From positions 339,314 to 399,313 of the forward strand of contig NMRA01000077.1 in NCBI GenBank assembly GCA_002633005.1: a stretch of DNA of 60,000 nt. Reading direction: 5' to 3'. The position numbers were made by a program, and so were the translations under genes. Under the pieces are notes generated by a model. The model did not search any database and was not told the origin of the DNA. It was given only the letters and a program-made list of their open reading frames with translations. This document shows positions 12,030 to 23,607 of this stretch, in pieces. Numbering within the stretch: the stretch's first letter is position 1; each line of letters begins with the position of its first letter. The DNA is from Phoronis australis (taxonomy: Eukaryota; Phoronida; Phoronidae).

Positions 12030-13288
12030 TAATTATAGAATAGAGTCTCTACCTAACTTTCTGTCTTTCCCCCATAATGAAGAGCTACTCTGACAGTCAG
12101 GATGGGAAATTCAGCATCATTTGTTCACAATGCTCTTGTCATGTACTGTATGGTTGTGAATTCCACAAATGGCTTGCTTATTTAAGGAAATGTTGTTGTC
12201 ACGTTTTTCCCCGTGTGTGGGTGGGCGCAGGTTGTTACAGACAGGTGCTAATAGCTTTTGGTGCGACGATTAACTGAAGACTGGTCCGAGTTAATCCTTT
12301 ACTAATCTCGACCGTACGTTCACAAGCCTACTTAAACAAAACGTCCGACGTAATGTCTGTTTATGCTCCAGCCAGTGCTGCGAAGCCTTGACTTGTGATG
12401 AACTTCTGAGACACGTTCGGCAACTGTTACACTCGTCTATTCAATAACCTGCTGTCTCTATAGCTGGCTCTCTATTGACTATCGCTGTAACTGCTGATTC
12501 TCTTCACTGCAACTCAACTGTAATTCTCCTGATTAACTTTCTTGAACCGACTTGATCTTCTCTTGAACTGACTTGATCTGACTAACACAAACCCGTGCTT
12601 GTGTATTTATAGCCTAATGCATTGTTCTGGAACTTTACATCAATTCAAGCACATTCTAGAATTTTCCTAAATCTACACAATCATTCTGCAAACATATACT
12701 AGTCTCTAGAATATTCCAGACTGTATTAATCACTGTCATGCTAGAGTCTTCTAGAAAGTTCCACACTATACTGCAGTAAACAAATTACATCATCACTACT
12801 GAACTCAGTCTACGAGAAAGTTTCATACTATTCTGCAGTAAACAAATTACATCATCATTGTACTTAACTCAGCCTGCATATGTACTCTTTGGGCACCAAT
12901 TTGATGCTTTGTAGAGATTATGAGGCATGAGCTCAGTTGAACCTAATATATTTATTATACTCTTTACTGAACTGTATGTCTCTCTTCTACATTTTGCATT
13001 TGAGAATGAGCTAATCGTCGCTTAACATATTTCAGCTCAAGGAGAAAACGTCTGCCAATTGTAAGAAGGTGATTGAAGTTTTTAAAGTTTGCCTGGACCA
13101 ACACCAAGACCTGTCACGGTTTGTTGAGGAGTGCATGACTGATGCCTGCACCCAGCCTAGCAGTAACGCCATCTATTGTCAGACAATTTACTCACTTGCA
13201 GAGGAATGCGCAAAAGCAGGCTCGCCAGTCAAGTGGAGACGCAGCTTTGAACGTTTTTGCCGTATGTGTTGCTCATTTTAAGAACACT
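12030..13288. repeat. Duplicated block, copy A (contains exon 12A)
   Basis: About 1.26 kb, nearly identical to 13290-14936. It begins TAATTATAGAATAGAGTCTC and ends AAGAACACT, and holds intron sequence, a dispersed repeat (about 12190-12890) and the C8-2 exon. A single N separates the copies at 13289. Copy B is longer because of two extra stretches (about 95 bp near 14135 and about 290 bp near 14300). This could be two haplotypes placed in tandem or a recent duplication. Confidence 0.9.
13036..13261 (+). CDS. Exon 12A: C8-2 domain (first copy)
   Basis: 226 nt, phase 0-1 (acceptor catatttcag, donor gtatgt). C8 pattern: NCKKVIEVFKVC, VEECMTDACTQ, YCQTIYSLAEECA, then FERFC. It has Val and Arg at the two positions where the second copy has Leu and Ser. 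Because 226 is not a multiple of three, both copies cannot be spliced in series without breaking the frame. Confidence 0.85.
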
Positions 13289-13289
13289 N
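13289..13289. other. Single ambiguous base (N) at a duplication junction
   Basis: One N lies exactly between AAGAACACT (end of copy A) and TAATTATAG (start of copy B). Probably a placeholder for a join made by the assembler. Confidence 0.8.
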
Positions 13290-14936
13290 TAATTATAGAA
13301 TAGAGTCTCTACCTAACTTTCTGTCTTTCCCCCATAATGAAGAGCTACTCTGACAGTCAGGATGGGAAATTCTGCATCATTTGTTCACAATGCTCTTGTC
13401 ATGTACTGTATGATTGTGAATTCCACAAATGGCTTGCTTATTTAAGGAAATGTTGTTGTCACGTTTTTCCCCGTGTGTGGGTGGGCGCAGGTTGTTACAG
13501 ACAGGTGCTAATAGCTTTCGGTACGACGATTAACTGAAGACTGGTCCGAGTTAATCCTTTACTAATCCCGACCGTACGTTCACAAGCCTAGTACTCAAAC
13601 AAAACGTCCGACGTAATGTCTCTTTATGCTCCAGCCAGTGTTGCGAAGCCTTGACTTGTGTTGAACTTCTGAGACACGTTCAGCAACTGTTACACTCGTT
13701 GATTCAATAATCTGCTGTCTCTATAGCTGGCTCTCTATTGACTATCGCTGTAACTGCTGATTCTCTCCACTGCAACTCAACTGTAATTCTCCTGATTAAC
13801 TTTCTTGAACTGACTTGATCTCTCTTGAACTGACTTGATCTGACTAACACAAACCCGTGCTTGTGTATTTATAGCCTAATGCATTGTTCTGGAACTTTAC
13901 AGCAATTCAAGCACATTCTAGAATTTTCCTGAATCTACCCAATCATTCTACAAACATATACTAGTCTCTAGAATATTCCAGACTGTATTAATCACTGTCA
14001 TGCTAGAGTCTTCTAGAAAGTTCCACACTATACTGCAGTAAACAAATTACATCATCACTACTGAACTCAGTCTACTAGAAAGTTTCATACTATTCTGCAG
14101 TAAACAAATTACATCATCATTGTACTTAACTCAGGCCGGGTCATGCCAATCAAACAGAATAACAAAACAATACAACTAAAAATACTGTCAGACTATATTC
14201 TAACAGTTGTTGTATGTTTCTTTAACACCTGCATATGTACTCTTTGGGCACCAATTTGATGCTTTGTAGTGATTATGAGGCATGAGCTCAGTTGAACCTA
14301 AAAACAGAAGTAAATAAATATAAATGAGATTATATAAAAGGACGCACAAAATTAATGTTAAAAATTGTGTGTGGGTATTTTGCCTACAGGAAATGTGTAC
14401 TGTCATGTACACCAGGTATAAAATGCTAAACAGCTGGTACAGTTTGAATCTATAATTTGTGAGTATACATAGAAAATGTAACCTCAGCCATCATAGATGC
14501 ATTGTGGGAAAAACTTACTGTTAACATGTGAGCAACAGTTAATGAAATTACAAATTGACTTAGTTGGACATTTTGTATCTAGACACAAAGGTCAGTTATT
14601 TATTATACTCTTTACTGAACTGTATGTCTCTCTTCTACATTTTGCATTTGAGAATGAGCTAATCGTCGCTTAACATATTTCAGCTCAAGGAGAAAACGTC
14701 TGCCAATTGTAAGAAGCTGATTGAAGTTTTTAAAGTTTGCCTGGACCAACACCAAGACCTGTCACGGTTTGTTGAGGAGTGCATGACTGATGCCTGCACC
14801 CAGCCTAGCAGTAACGCCATCTATTGTCAGACAATTTACTCACTTGCAGAGGAATGCGCAAAAGCAGGCTCGCCAGTCAAGTGGAGAAGCAGCTTTGAAC
14901 GTTTTTGCCGTATGTGTTGCTCATTTTAAGAACACT
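13290..14936. repeat. Duplicated block, copy B (contains exon 12B)
   Basis: About 1.65 kb matching 12030-13288 apart from scattered substitutions and two additional internal stretches. It starts immediately after the N at 13289, at the same base as copy A, which suggests an assembly join between two versions of one locus. Confidence 0.9.
14684..14909 (+). CDS. Exon 12B: C8-2 domain (second copy)
   Basis: 226 nt, phase 0-1, same splice sites as exon 12A and almost identical. Differences seen: GTG to CTG (Val/Leu) early on and CGC to AGC (Arg/Ser) near the end. Either copy joins exon 11 to exon 13 in frame; using both would shift the frame. Confidence 0.8.
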
Positions 14937-15623
14937 TTATATGTGATAAAATAATATGAAAGCCTGGGGCTGTTTTCTGAACAATGCAGTGGTGAAAATT
15001 TGTGTAACTTGATGAAATTGATTTTCTTGAATTGACAGCAAACTCGCTATTGAGGTACATATCATTAGCAAGAATGGTTGACTAATCTGTTTACAACTCG
15101 ATAAGTGATTTTAGGTTGAGTCATAATTTTGTCTTTCGTTTCGCTATTGAAACCATGCTTGTAATGCAACTGTTACAAATGAGCAGTACTGTATGCAGAT
15201 GAGATATGATTAGATATGGAATTGGTGTATTCTTTGAGATTTTTAGTTCTTTGTTAAAATGAGATTTCATTATTTTTTGGAAAAAATAGTGTGGAGCATT
15301 AACAAATTTCTGACTGTATTTAAGTCACTTTTGATTTATTGAAACAAGACCTAGGTCTGCTGAATGGCTACTCTAACAGATGTAAAAATGTGCACAAATC
15401 TTTTATTTTTATTAGGTTAAACAAAATCCGGAATGTTTTTGAAAATTGTCATAAGTGTACTGGAGTTTTATTTTGGAGAAGTTATTATAGCGAGCTTAAG
15501 TTAAATGTTTTGTTTATATGTTAGCGTCATTGCAGGGTAATCAATCACACACTGTTTCTGTGGAATGTTGAATGCATTTACTGAATGGCATGATTTCAAC
15601 ATTTTCATAAATCTTTTCAACAG

Positions 15624-15873
15624 CATCTCGTGCTTGCATTGGTGGTGCCACCTACCAGGACAGTGCGTCGGTGTGTGGTCGTACCTGTCGTGACCTGAGT
15701 GATGATGACTGTGAGTCAGTGTCAGTGTCCGGCTGTGTGTGTCCAGAAGGTCAGTTTATGGACGAAGTGAAGAAACAGTGTGTGAAGGCAGCACATTGCT
15801 CATGCTACGGGTTTGAGAAGGAGCCCAAAGGCTACGCAGCAGGAACAAAGATTATGCATGACTGCAGAGAATG
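15624..15873 (+). CDS. Exon 13: TIL-2 and start of E2
   Basis: 250 nt, phase 1-2. TIL pattern: ACIGGATYQD, CGRTCRDLSDDDC, SGCVCPEGQFMD, CVKAAHCSCYGF; then the E2 start YAAGTKIMHDCRE. Donor gtgggt; the split codon becomes Cys with exon 14 (CRECTC). Confidence 0.9.
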
Positions 15874-16527
15874 GTGGGTGAAGGGCATGTGCACTAATGA
15901 ATATTTCAGTTTATATCGTAATGCGGTGTTTAATGCCATCAAATTATTTTGGGTTTCATGAAGGACATTCAACTGCAAACTTTGGACTTTGTTTTGGCTA
16001 ATATTCACGGTTTATGCAAGAACAGGCCAGCTATTGTCTTATTCAACTGTAGCTTACAAAATTGCTGTGAAACAGAAAAATACATTTATTGCAAGAATGG
16101 TTAATATGCAGAATTTAGAATCAAATGTTTCTAATCCGATGTATATGATACACAGAACATTTGAATTACTATGTACTATGTGAATGAGCTGTTGAACCTA
16201 TTGAAAATTTTGCTGGATACTTGGTGCTTTATTAAATTTTGTTGTTTAATGATTACACTTTGATATGAAAAATAAGTTAAACATGAATTGTAAGTTTGAA
16301 CGTGCCATAAAGCAACTTGCCTTGCGGTAGCGACCAATTTATCCGAGGAATGTGTTGATTCTTATGCAAAATTAGAATCCGTAAATGAATTCTTTTTCTT
16401 GTGGCTAGTTCTTCAGAGCTCAGATTACTGAAAGAGGTGAATTATTAAAGTGATCACTGTTAAGGTAACATATTCTTGTTTTTTAGACTTTTCACTTACC
16501 AATGAATCTAACATCTATCCTTTGCAG

Positions 16528-16711
16528 CACATGTGTTGACGGTAAATTTGAATGTGGCAAGAAGGACTGTTCCCAGATGTACAAATGTCCAGAAAACATG
16601 GTATACAGTAGCACGCGCTGCTTAGACACATGCGAAAACCCTGACCAGTCATGTGATCAACCCGAGGAAGGTTGCGTGTGCCCTGAAGGAATGGTCAAAA
16701 GTCCGTCTAAC
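16528..16711 (+). CDS. Exon 14: end of E2 and TIL' of the D' unit
   Basis: 184 nt, phase 2-0. CTCVDGKFECGKKDC closes E2; a new TIL follows directly (MYKCPENMVYSS, CLDTCENP, GCVCPEGMV) with no VWD or C8 between. This matches the D' element (TIL'-E') between D2 and D3 of von Willebrand factor and relatives. Confidence 0.9.
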
Positions 16712-17065
16712 GTGAGTGACTTGCTAACTATTATTCTTGAATGAAAACACTATTTTAGTACAACAGTCCTTGTTTGGCTAGCAAAACGGACAGTAGGTAC
16801 TAAAATGTAAATATTTCTGAGAGTAAACAGGCTTATGTTTTGGGTCTATTTTTTAGTCTTAAAGCTGAGATTCCAGTCACACCAAGACAGATTTGATTAC
16901 TATGTCAAAAATTGAAGGAAACGAGTTGGAATCAACTAGTTGTTGTAGAATGAGTAAGAACACTGTAAATCGTTTTGCGCTGAAAGCATTTTTAGCCCAA
17001 AGTTGCTCCTTTCAACTTCTCACTATCCCATTTCATTATTCTGAGACTAAGCTTGACTGAGCTTG

Positions 17066-17122
17066 GTATTGCTGGGTTTTAATTTGTGACTGTCACAGTC
17101 ACAAATTAAAACCCAGCAATAC
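17066..17122. repeat. Near-perfect 57-bp palindrome
   Basis: Arms of 28 bp match perfectly around a one-base centre (GTATTGCTGGGTTTTAATTT on the left is mirrored on the right), inside the intron after exon 14. Capable of cruciform or hairpin formation. Possibly a tiny inverted-repeat element. Confidence 0.95.
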
Positions 17123-17156
17123 TAAAGTTTAGTAACAGTAAAGTCAATTCAAATAG

Positions 17157-17306
17157 TCATGGGCGGCGCAGCACTGAGAAAAGTGGGGGCTAAAGCCCCC
17201 TCAGCCCCGCTGTGGTGCAACGCCTATAGACCATGTGCAGCATAGCACTGAAAAAGGTGGGGGGGGGCTATAGCTCCCCCAGCCCCCTATGGTGCACCGC
17301 CCATGA
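17157..17306. mobile_element. MITE-like element with TCATGGGCGG ends
   Basis: TCATGGGCGGCGCAGCAC on the left mirrors GTGCACCGCCCATGA on the right. The inside holds two related G-rich/C-rich units of about 65 bp (GTGGGGGCTAAAGCCCCC and GGGGGGGCTATAGCTCCCCC), each an imperfect hairpin. No coding. Non-autonomous DNA transposon-like. Confidence 0.6.
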
Positions 17307-17418
17307 GAGTGTGATGAAATTGCTCAATTTAGGACAGTGAATTACATAATTCAACTAACAATGACTAAATCCTTCAGCTGTGTTTAAATTTGAAATATGT
17401 GTGCCGGCTATTTTCCAG

Positions 17419-17510
17419 GATGAGTGCATAAAACGGGATCAGTGTCCCTGCCGGTTCCAACATAAGACGTACGCCGTTGGCCAGACCATCAAAAACCTGT
17501 GTCATACTTA
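17419..17510 (+). CDS. Exon 15: E' part of D'
   Basis: 92 nt, phase 0-2. DECIKRDQCPCRF completes TIL' (C...CPC); TYAVGQTIKNLCHTY starts E'. Donor gtaagt after the split Tyr codon. Confidence 0.88.
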
Positions 17511-17718
17511 GTAAGTACGGTTTTCATGAGGCATGATTTTGACTCGTACCGGAAATGTGTGTCAAGAAAGATTTTAGAGCTTTTGGTTATGATTTCATTG
17601 GCAAGATTAACTTAGAGAGATATTCACTAGGGACATATTCTGCAAGAAACTGAGTGTCTGATTTAAAAATTTTAATTGGGTGGTTGATTTATTTAACAAC
17701 TATCTGCAAAATAATTTA

Positions 17719-17770
17719 ATACCTTGCAATACAATACAGTACAATACAATACAACACAATGCAACACACT
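17719..17770. repeat. CAATA-type microsatellite
   Basis: Imperfect run of ACAAT/ACAAC five-base units (caatacaatacagtacaata and onward) in the intron after exon 15. Confidence 0.8.
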
Positions 17771-18516
17771 AAGAAGACATACATTCAAACATATAAAACT
17801 ATAATCATGATAAAATAAAAATTAAATTAAGAAGCACAATCGATGTACGGATAACATAAAAAAGTTAAAAATTTATTCCCATTGCGGAGTAAGCATGTAA
17901 TGTGGAACGCAGCAATGGTGATTATCTGCCAACTCTATTTGGTCTCAGACAAGCTAAATACAGATGAGCAATAAACAATCCTCACGTCATCAAATCTCCC
18001 ATTGACTGAGCTCAATACAACTTCAGAGAATAGTCGCTAGTCTGACAAAGTTTAGTTTGTGGCTGCACTTAGTTACTGACCAATTGGAGTAGTTCATCTT
18101 TGTGCAAATTTTACTGAAATGGGAAAAATGTAAGGTTAAATGATCAGTGTGGGGACTATGTTGCAGCTTGACTCTCTTTTCTTAATGCTTCCCACTGTGA
18201 TGTGTATATTGTACCTTGCTTGTTTTTGAGCTTTTTGTGATGTATTGTAAATGCCAGCATTTTTCCGTTCCTTGTTTGAACATGAGACATAATACTTCTA
18301 AAAATATAGTAATCTTTTTGTACCTTGTTATAGTGATGTTTTTTAATAGTGAGGGTGCTCTGGAAATGGATCCAGATACAGTGAATTTGAATGAGTTTGT
18401 GAAAAACAATGCAGCTATGTTCAGCCTGAATGAAGGATTGCTGTTAAATCCCTCTCATATTTAACCACAACCTTTTCTTTAATATTGTTTCTTATATTCA
18501 AACTTCACTGTTTCAG

Positions 18517-18917
18517 TGAGTGCATTGCTGGCCACTGGTCTCGGTTGCCTGGGGAACCTAGTGAAACCTGTAATGGCGAGTGTCACTTGATTGGTGACTC
18601 CAACATGAAAACTTTCGATGGTCGTCATTATTCATTTATGGGAGTCTGTGGCTACACGCTAGTGGAGTCAACTGATGGTAAACTGCACATAACAGCTGAG
18701 AATATCCCCTGCGGAACTTCAGGAATTTCTTGTACCAAGGATATCAATTTAAGATTTGGTGCCACGACTATTAAATTGACTGGAGGTCGGCTGCCATTAT
18801 TAAACGGCCAGTCAGTGGATGAGTATGACTCAAAAACGGTCAAGATTTTGAAAGTCGGCAACAACAACATGTACGCCATTCGCATTGTAGGAGTTTGTGA
18901 GCTCATCTGGGACAAAG
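18517..18917 (+). CDS. Exon 16: VWD domain 3 (D3), main body
   Basis: 401 nt, phase 2-1. ECIAGHWSRLPGE closes E'. VWD3 then opens strongly: CNGECHLIGD, MKTFDGRHYSFMGVCGYTLV, later CGTSGISCTKDI and LLNGQSVDEYD, ending CELIWDK. A well-conserved VWD with a full Cys set. Donor gtaagt. Confidence 0.93.
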
Positions 18918-19115
18918 GTAAGTTTTCATTTTCACATAATAATCGAGCGTTAGAACTAGTTTGATTTGATTTTGGAATGATTTAGAAGTTCAGCACTACC
19001 AACATGTTTTCCACAATATGAAGAGGTGGACCATTTGGCAAAAATATCCTTTACATGAAGTGTGTTCACAATGTTTACCAAAATTCCAAGTTGACTCTGA
19101 GCCCCCCATTTTCAG

Positions 19116-19333
19116 AGATGAGAGTCTACTTGAGTCTCAACTCCAAGTACCAAGATAAAGTGAAGGGCCTGTGTGGTAACTTCAATGGTGATAAGTCAGA
19201 CGACTTAAAGAACAACCAAGGAATATTGGAAACTAGTGTTTCTTTTATGATCGACTCGTACAAATTACGTGAAACGTGCCCTCCGTCAACATCCACTGAC
19301 GTTGTGCTGGATCCCACTAACGTGTGTGGTGAG
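19116..19333 (+). CDS. Exon 17: end of VWD3 with GLCGNFNGDKSDD, start of C8-3
   Basis: 218 nt, phase 1-0. It encodes MRVYLSLNSKYQDKVKGLCG then NFNGDKSDDLK, an intact calcium loop (N.NGD..DD), then SFMIDSYKLRETC and DPTNVCGE. As in D1, the residue three before the loop Cys is not Cys (KGLC). Confidence 0.92.
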
Positions 19334-19918
19334 GTGAGTCTTCTGTTTATTGCGTTAGTTGTTGGACCTAAGTTTTATAAATAAGACTACTAAAATTTAA
19401 ATGAAAATGAACTATTTGTTGTGTGTTATGCATATAAACTAATCATGATCTTTGATCCCGGTACAAAGAATCTCCAAGGCTGCATGTTCATGCGTTCTCT
19501 GACAATAATTGCAGAAAAAATTAATCAGTATTTGAAGCACAGGCACTAATATTTAAATGCCAATGACCACAACATGTTTGTGGGAAATATTCTAATAAAC
19601 ACTTTGTGAAAATTCACCAATTTTTGTCTAGTTTAATTTCAAGCAGTTCAAAATCAGTGGTAAAAAAACGAGGATTCAGCAACTTTAAGTGAGGGGGACC
19701 TAGGGAAGAGCACTGTCTTGGGCTCACCTCAATTAGGCCACCAATATAAAATTAAAGCACCACATCCTAAAATTGTACTAATTTTCATCAAATTGACTCC
19801 CTTCTGTGAAGTTTAAGCTTATTGTTGAGTCATATCAAAAGCCACTACTAAACCCTTTGAGTGCTGTAAGCCATGAATTGCTTAATGATAAACCTGTGGT
19901 CATCTCTTCTCAGCCTTC

Positions 19919-21290
19919 ATGTGGAGAATTTCTCACTTACACTGGTTACTGCTCTGATTCCCTTAGCCCCAGACAACTTTTAGGATGGGTATTCAGCACG
20001 CCCTTTGTACTGATGTAGATCTGAGCTAATGAAGTGGAAAGTGTAAGCAAGCACTACTTTCTTAACAATGGTGGTCATTATTACACCCAAATTGTTTTTC
20101 TCTGGCATTTGCACAGAGTTAAAGCCTGCAATGTGGAGAGTAGTTTTAACTTAGTTAATTTTAAATATTGCAAAAAGACTAATTTAACGTTAATTTGCGT
20201 TGATCTTGACAAACAACCATTTCCCAACGGAACATTGATTTTAAATATGTTTTGCACCTGTTTTCATTACTTTATATTCAAATCTCCTGTCTACTTTTTT
20301 CTTACTGGTTAGGGTTGCTATCTTTTTATTTTCTTTTTAAAAAAGTATCAAAACAACTTAGAAGTCAGTTAATTGTAAACCCATCCCTGACTTTTTCAGA
20401 TTATAGCTACACCAAACATGTCACAGCAAACAAAATTAAACATGTCATTACTTCAAGTTCAATGTTTATTAGAACTCAAATCATAAAATATATACAAAAG
20501 TGCAAATATGGTGGTAGCTAAACTGAAGATTTAGAGCCTGTGGACAATTTTGGTTGCAGTAACAACATAACTATTCTAACTTTTCCTCAGTCATAAAAAA
20601 TGAAATCACGGCTCTTGCCCACTGACCAACCCCATCCACTGCTTGCACTCTCTCGTTGACTACAATGCTAGCCATGTCTTTATACGCGTTCCATTACAAC
20701 TACAATCTAACTATTCGAAATTGCCGCATTTCCGCAAATATCAGTGATCCGGTTAGTGCACTACTCGAGTAAAGTAGTTTGGCATGCCCTGGACCATAAG
20801 CGATGTTTTAAAAGTTATTGACATCTAATTTAGTCATTGTGTGTTGTTTGTAGATGTTTCAATGTAGCTTAGCTGTATATTAAAAGAATAATCCACGTGA
20901 TATTGTTAACTCTGACCAGTGTTTGTAAATCCAACGAGTATATCAACACCCACTGTCGTTTATCTTCAATCGTACCCAATGTTCGTAGTTTTTAGCTTAA
21001 TAGTTCATCGATTTTTAAAAATCGAAAACCTAACATGGTTGTTTTTTCCATCTGAATACTGCTGTGGTATTTGTTTTTAACGAAAACTGTTGGTTAATCC
21101 ATTTTGAAAATTCGGCAGTATGTACAGGCAGAGATAGAGATGTTTACTACAGTTTATGGCCGGGTAATTACACTTAGTTGGGTCTTGCTCGCACCGAACA
21201 ATGCGGTCATCGCAACTGAGTCCGACTATAGTGCCGTGCTCTCTTTGATCTTGGTAAATTTAGAGAAAACGAAACGTTGTGGAATTTAAG
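19919..21290. repeat. Dispersed non-coding repeat family 1, copy A
   Basis: About 1.4 kb that aligns by eye in order with 41074-42150 and partly with 45178-45930. Shared landmarks include CAGACAACTTTTA, TTTTCTCTGGCATTTGCACA, the ATCC-CGAGTATATCA stretch and TACAGTTTATGGCC. No protein-coding frame. Probably a transposon remnant. Confidence 0.7.
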
Positions 21291-21908
21291 TGAGGGGGCA
21301 TACTTTCAAGTAATGAAAGGTGAGTTTTTGGCGATAACAAAGTAGACACCAAATCGTACTACAAGTACCTAGGAGTCACATTCTCCTGCAGACTTAAATG
21401 GACAGAGTGTTGTAGAGTACTTGCAAGCCAGGCTTGAAAAGCAATTAACGTTATTAAAGCCACGCTGTCAAAACTTAACTGTATTTCCCATAGAGTGCAT
21501 TTTAAACTCTTTGACTCTATGATAATGCCCGTATATGGGGAACATCAATGTGTGAATCTATTGAAAAAGGAAAAGCGTGACTTTTGTGTAAGCGCATTAT
21601 TCACGGCATATTTCATGTGTTAGAGGTTGCTATGTCAGCTGGATCAATTCGGTCTTTGTCATTCAACTGATGTCGTCAACGTTACCTAAATGTACTTATA
21701 CGATTACGTGAACTGACTGTCGCTGTCATGAGACTGGGTAAATGGGAGATGGTTATGGTTTAGTAATGGGACGGTATAAACTGAAAAAATTACAAATTTG
21801 TTGCCAGAAGAGCAAGTGCTTGTTTTAATTGTTAAAGTAAACTACCTATGTGTTCACAGTAATTGGTTGCTTATTTACCAGTGAACCACTTCCATAACAT
21901 ATTTGTAG

Positions 21909-22054
21909 GACAAGCTGAAACACCGGTCTAAGTGGGCAGAGGAGAGTTGTAAAATTATCCTTTCTGGAAACCTGTTCAAGGCTTGTAGAGATGCTATGGA
22001 CAGTCCAGACGCAGTTGACAGGGCCTACAAAACATGTCTGAGAGATTCTTGCAG
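21909..22054 (+). CDS. Exon 18: C8-3 domain, first half
   Basis: 146 nt, phase 0-2 (acceptor atttgtag). DKLKHRSKWAEESCKIIL, then FKACRDAMD and KTCLRDSC match C8. The split codon becomes Arg with exon 19. Donor gtaaag. Confidence 0.9.
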
Positions 22055-22330
22055 GTAAAGGGTTGTTGTGACTTGTTTAAAGCCACTATTACTGTGTTCT
22101 GGTGTTAACATTTTGGGTTTGGAGGGTGTAACTAGACCACAAATTAGAATTAATGATGGTAATCAGTTAGCGTCAGGTCTGGTCTGTAGAATGTAAAAAT
22201 AGGGATGCCAACTCTGTATAAAAATGTGCCTTAGGGGTATCTAAACAAAACAGACTGGTTTCTAAACATGGTATTAAATGCATTTAGTGGTGACTGGTGC
22301 TTGACTGTACTTTATATTTATTCTTTGAAG

Positions 22331-22440
22331 GTGTGATCAAGGAGGTGACTGTTCATGCAAGTGTACAGCAATCGCTGACTTTGCTCGTGAGTGCGCCAAA
22401 ATTGCCAAGCCTGTCCGCTGGAGGACCCAACATTTATGCC
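22331..22440 (+). CDS. Exon 19: C8-3 domain, second half (GDCSCKC)
   Basis: 110 nt, phase 2-1. [20 protein letters not shown] then [16 protein letters not shown]. The GDC.C.C..IA.(F/Y)A..C motif is the form seen in C8-3 of polymerising D3 assemblies, where one of these cysteines makes an intermolecular bond in von Willebrand factor. Donor gtaagt. Confidence 0.92.
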
Positions 22441-22564
22441 GTAAGTGACATGCATTCTCTACCTATGACGACCTCAGACTCTCAACTGAAGGAGTCATGG
22501 CTTCAATCCTTCACTGATGCATTCATGTAGTTTGTCCTTGAGCAAGCCACTTAATTTGATGTAA

Positions 22565-23400
22565 GTCACGTCTTTGCCCCGTGTTTGGGTGGGCGCAGGT
22601 GGTTACCGACTGGTTCTATTAGCTTTCGGTGCGACAATAGACTGAAGACTGGTTCAGGATAATCGGTTTATTAATCTTTACCGTTCATTCACAAGACTAC
22701 TCAAACAAAACGTCTGACGTAATGTCTGCTTTATGCTCCAACCAGCCTGAGTGCTGTGAAGCCTTGACATTACGTACCATTCTCCTGGAGTGTAAAAATC
22801 AAAAAATTTCCACTATCACCATCTAATCTAGAATTACGCTCGATTAAACTTGTCAAGCAAGCCATTTGTGTTGGTGCGCAATGCTGTGATTAAGCTGGTT
22901 AGAGCTTAAAGTCCCACTAAGGAATCAACAGGTGAAAGCTAAATCTTAATTTCTCTGAAAGTCAACTGTTTTTCCCCATTCGAAGTTTTTGGTAAAAGTA
23001 TTTCTTACAAAACACATTTGATTCACAACAGTAGTTGAAAGTCGTTTGCAAATAGTATTTTTAAATATCAGTTAGCGTCAAGCGCGTTGTTTACAACATA
23101 ATTGCTGGATTATGTGACCTTCAGATGAAAGCAGATATGGTTTGTCACCGTCAAACTGATAACGGTTGTATCTGCTGTCTTTGTAGCTGGCTCTCTATTG
23201 ACTATCATTGTATCTGCTGATTGTCTTCTCTGCAACTCAACTGTAACTCTCGTTATTGACTTTAACTGACTTTTAACTAACTGTCTCAAACCCGAGCCTG
23301 AGTATTTATAGTCACTTACAATGTTTTAGGACTTTTCACCATTTCAAGCACATTCTAGAACTTTCCAGAATCTACCCAGGCAATCATACTACAAAATCTG
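22565..23400. repeat. Dispersed repeat family 2, diverged copy
   Basis: 22565-22775 matches about 12198-12400 (for example GGGTGGGCGCAGGTGGTTAC), and about 23165-23400 matches about 12450-12690 (GCTGGCTCTCTATTGACTAT; CAAGCACATTCTAGAA). The 390 bp between do not match, so this copy carries an insertion or replacement. Non-coding; LTR- or MITE-like in its length and TATTTATAG box, but not classified. Confidence 0.7.
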
Positions 23401-23454
23401 TCAAGTCGCCATCAGCACCTTCAAACACTTTTTGTAATCTTCCAATTTTTGCAG

Positions 23455-23607
23455 CCATGCAGTGTGACGGTGGGTCCATGTATATGAAGTGTGGTCCTGG
23501 CGCTGGCTGTAGTCAGACGTGCAGGAACATTGGTGACGAGAAAGACCCTGCATGTAGCTCCACCTGTGAGGAGGGCTGCTTCTGTCCAGAGGGATATGTG
23601 CTGCAAG
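23455..23607 (+). CDS. Exon 20: TIL-3, first part
   Basis: 153 nt, phase 1-1. PMQCDGGSMYMKCGPGAGC, SQTCRNIGDEKDPAC, CEEGCFCPEGYVLQ. Start of the TIL that closes D3. Donor gtaaga. Confidence 0.9.
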
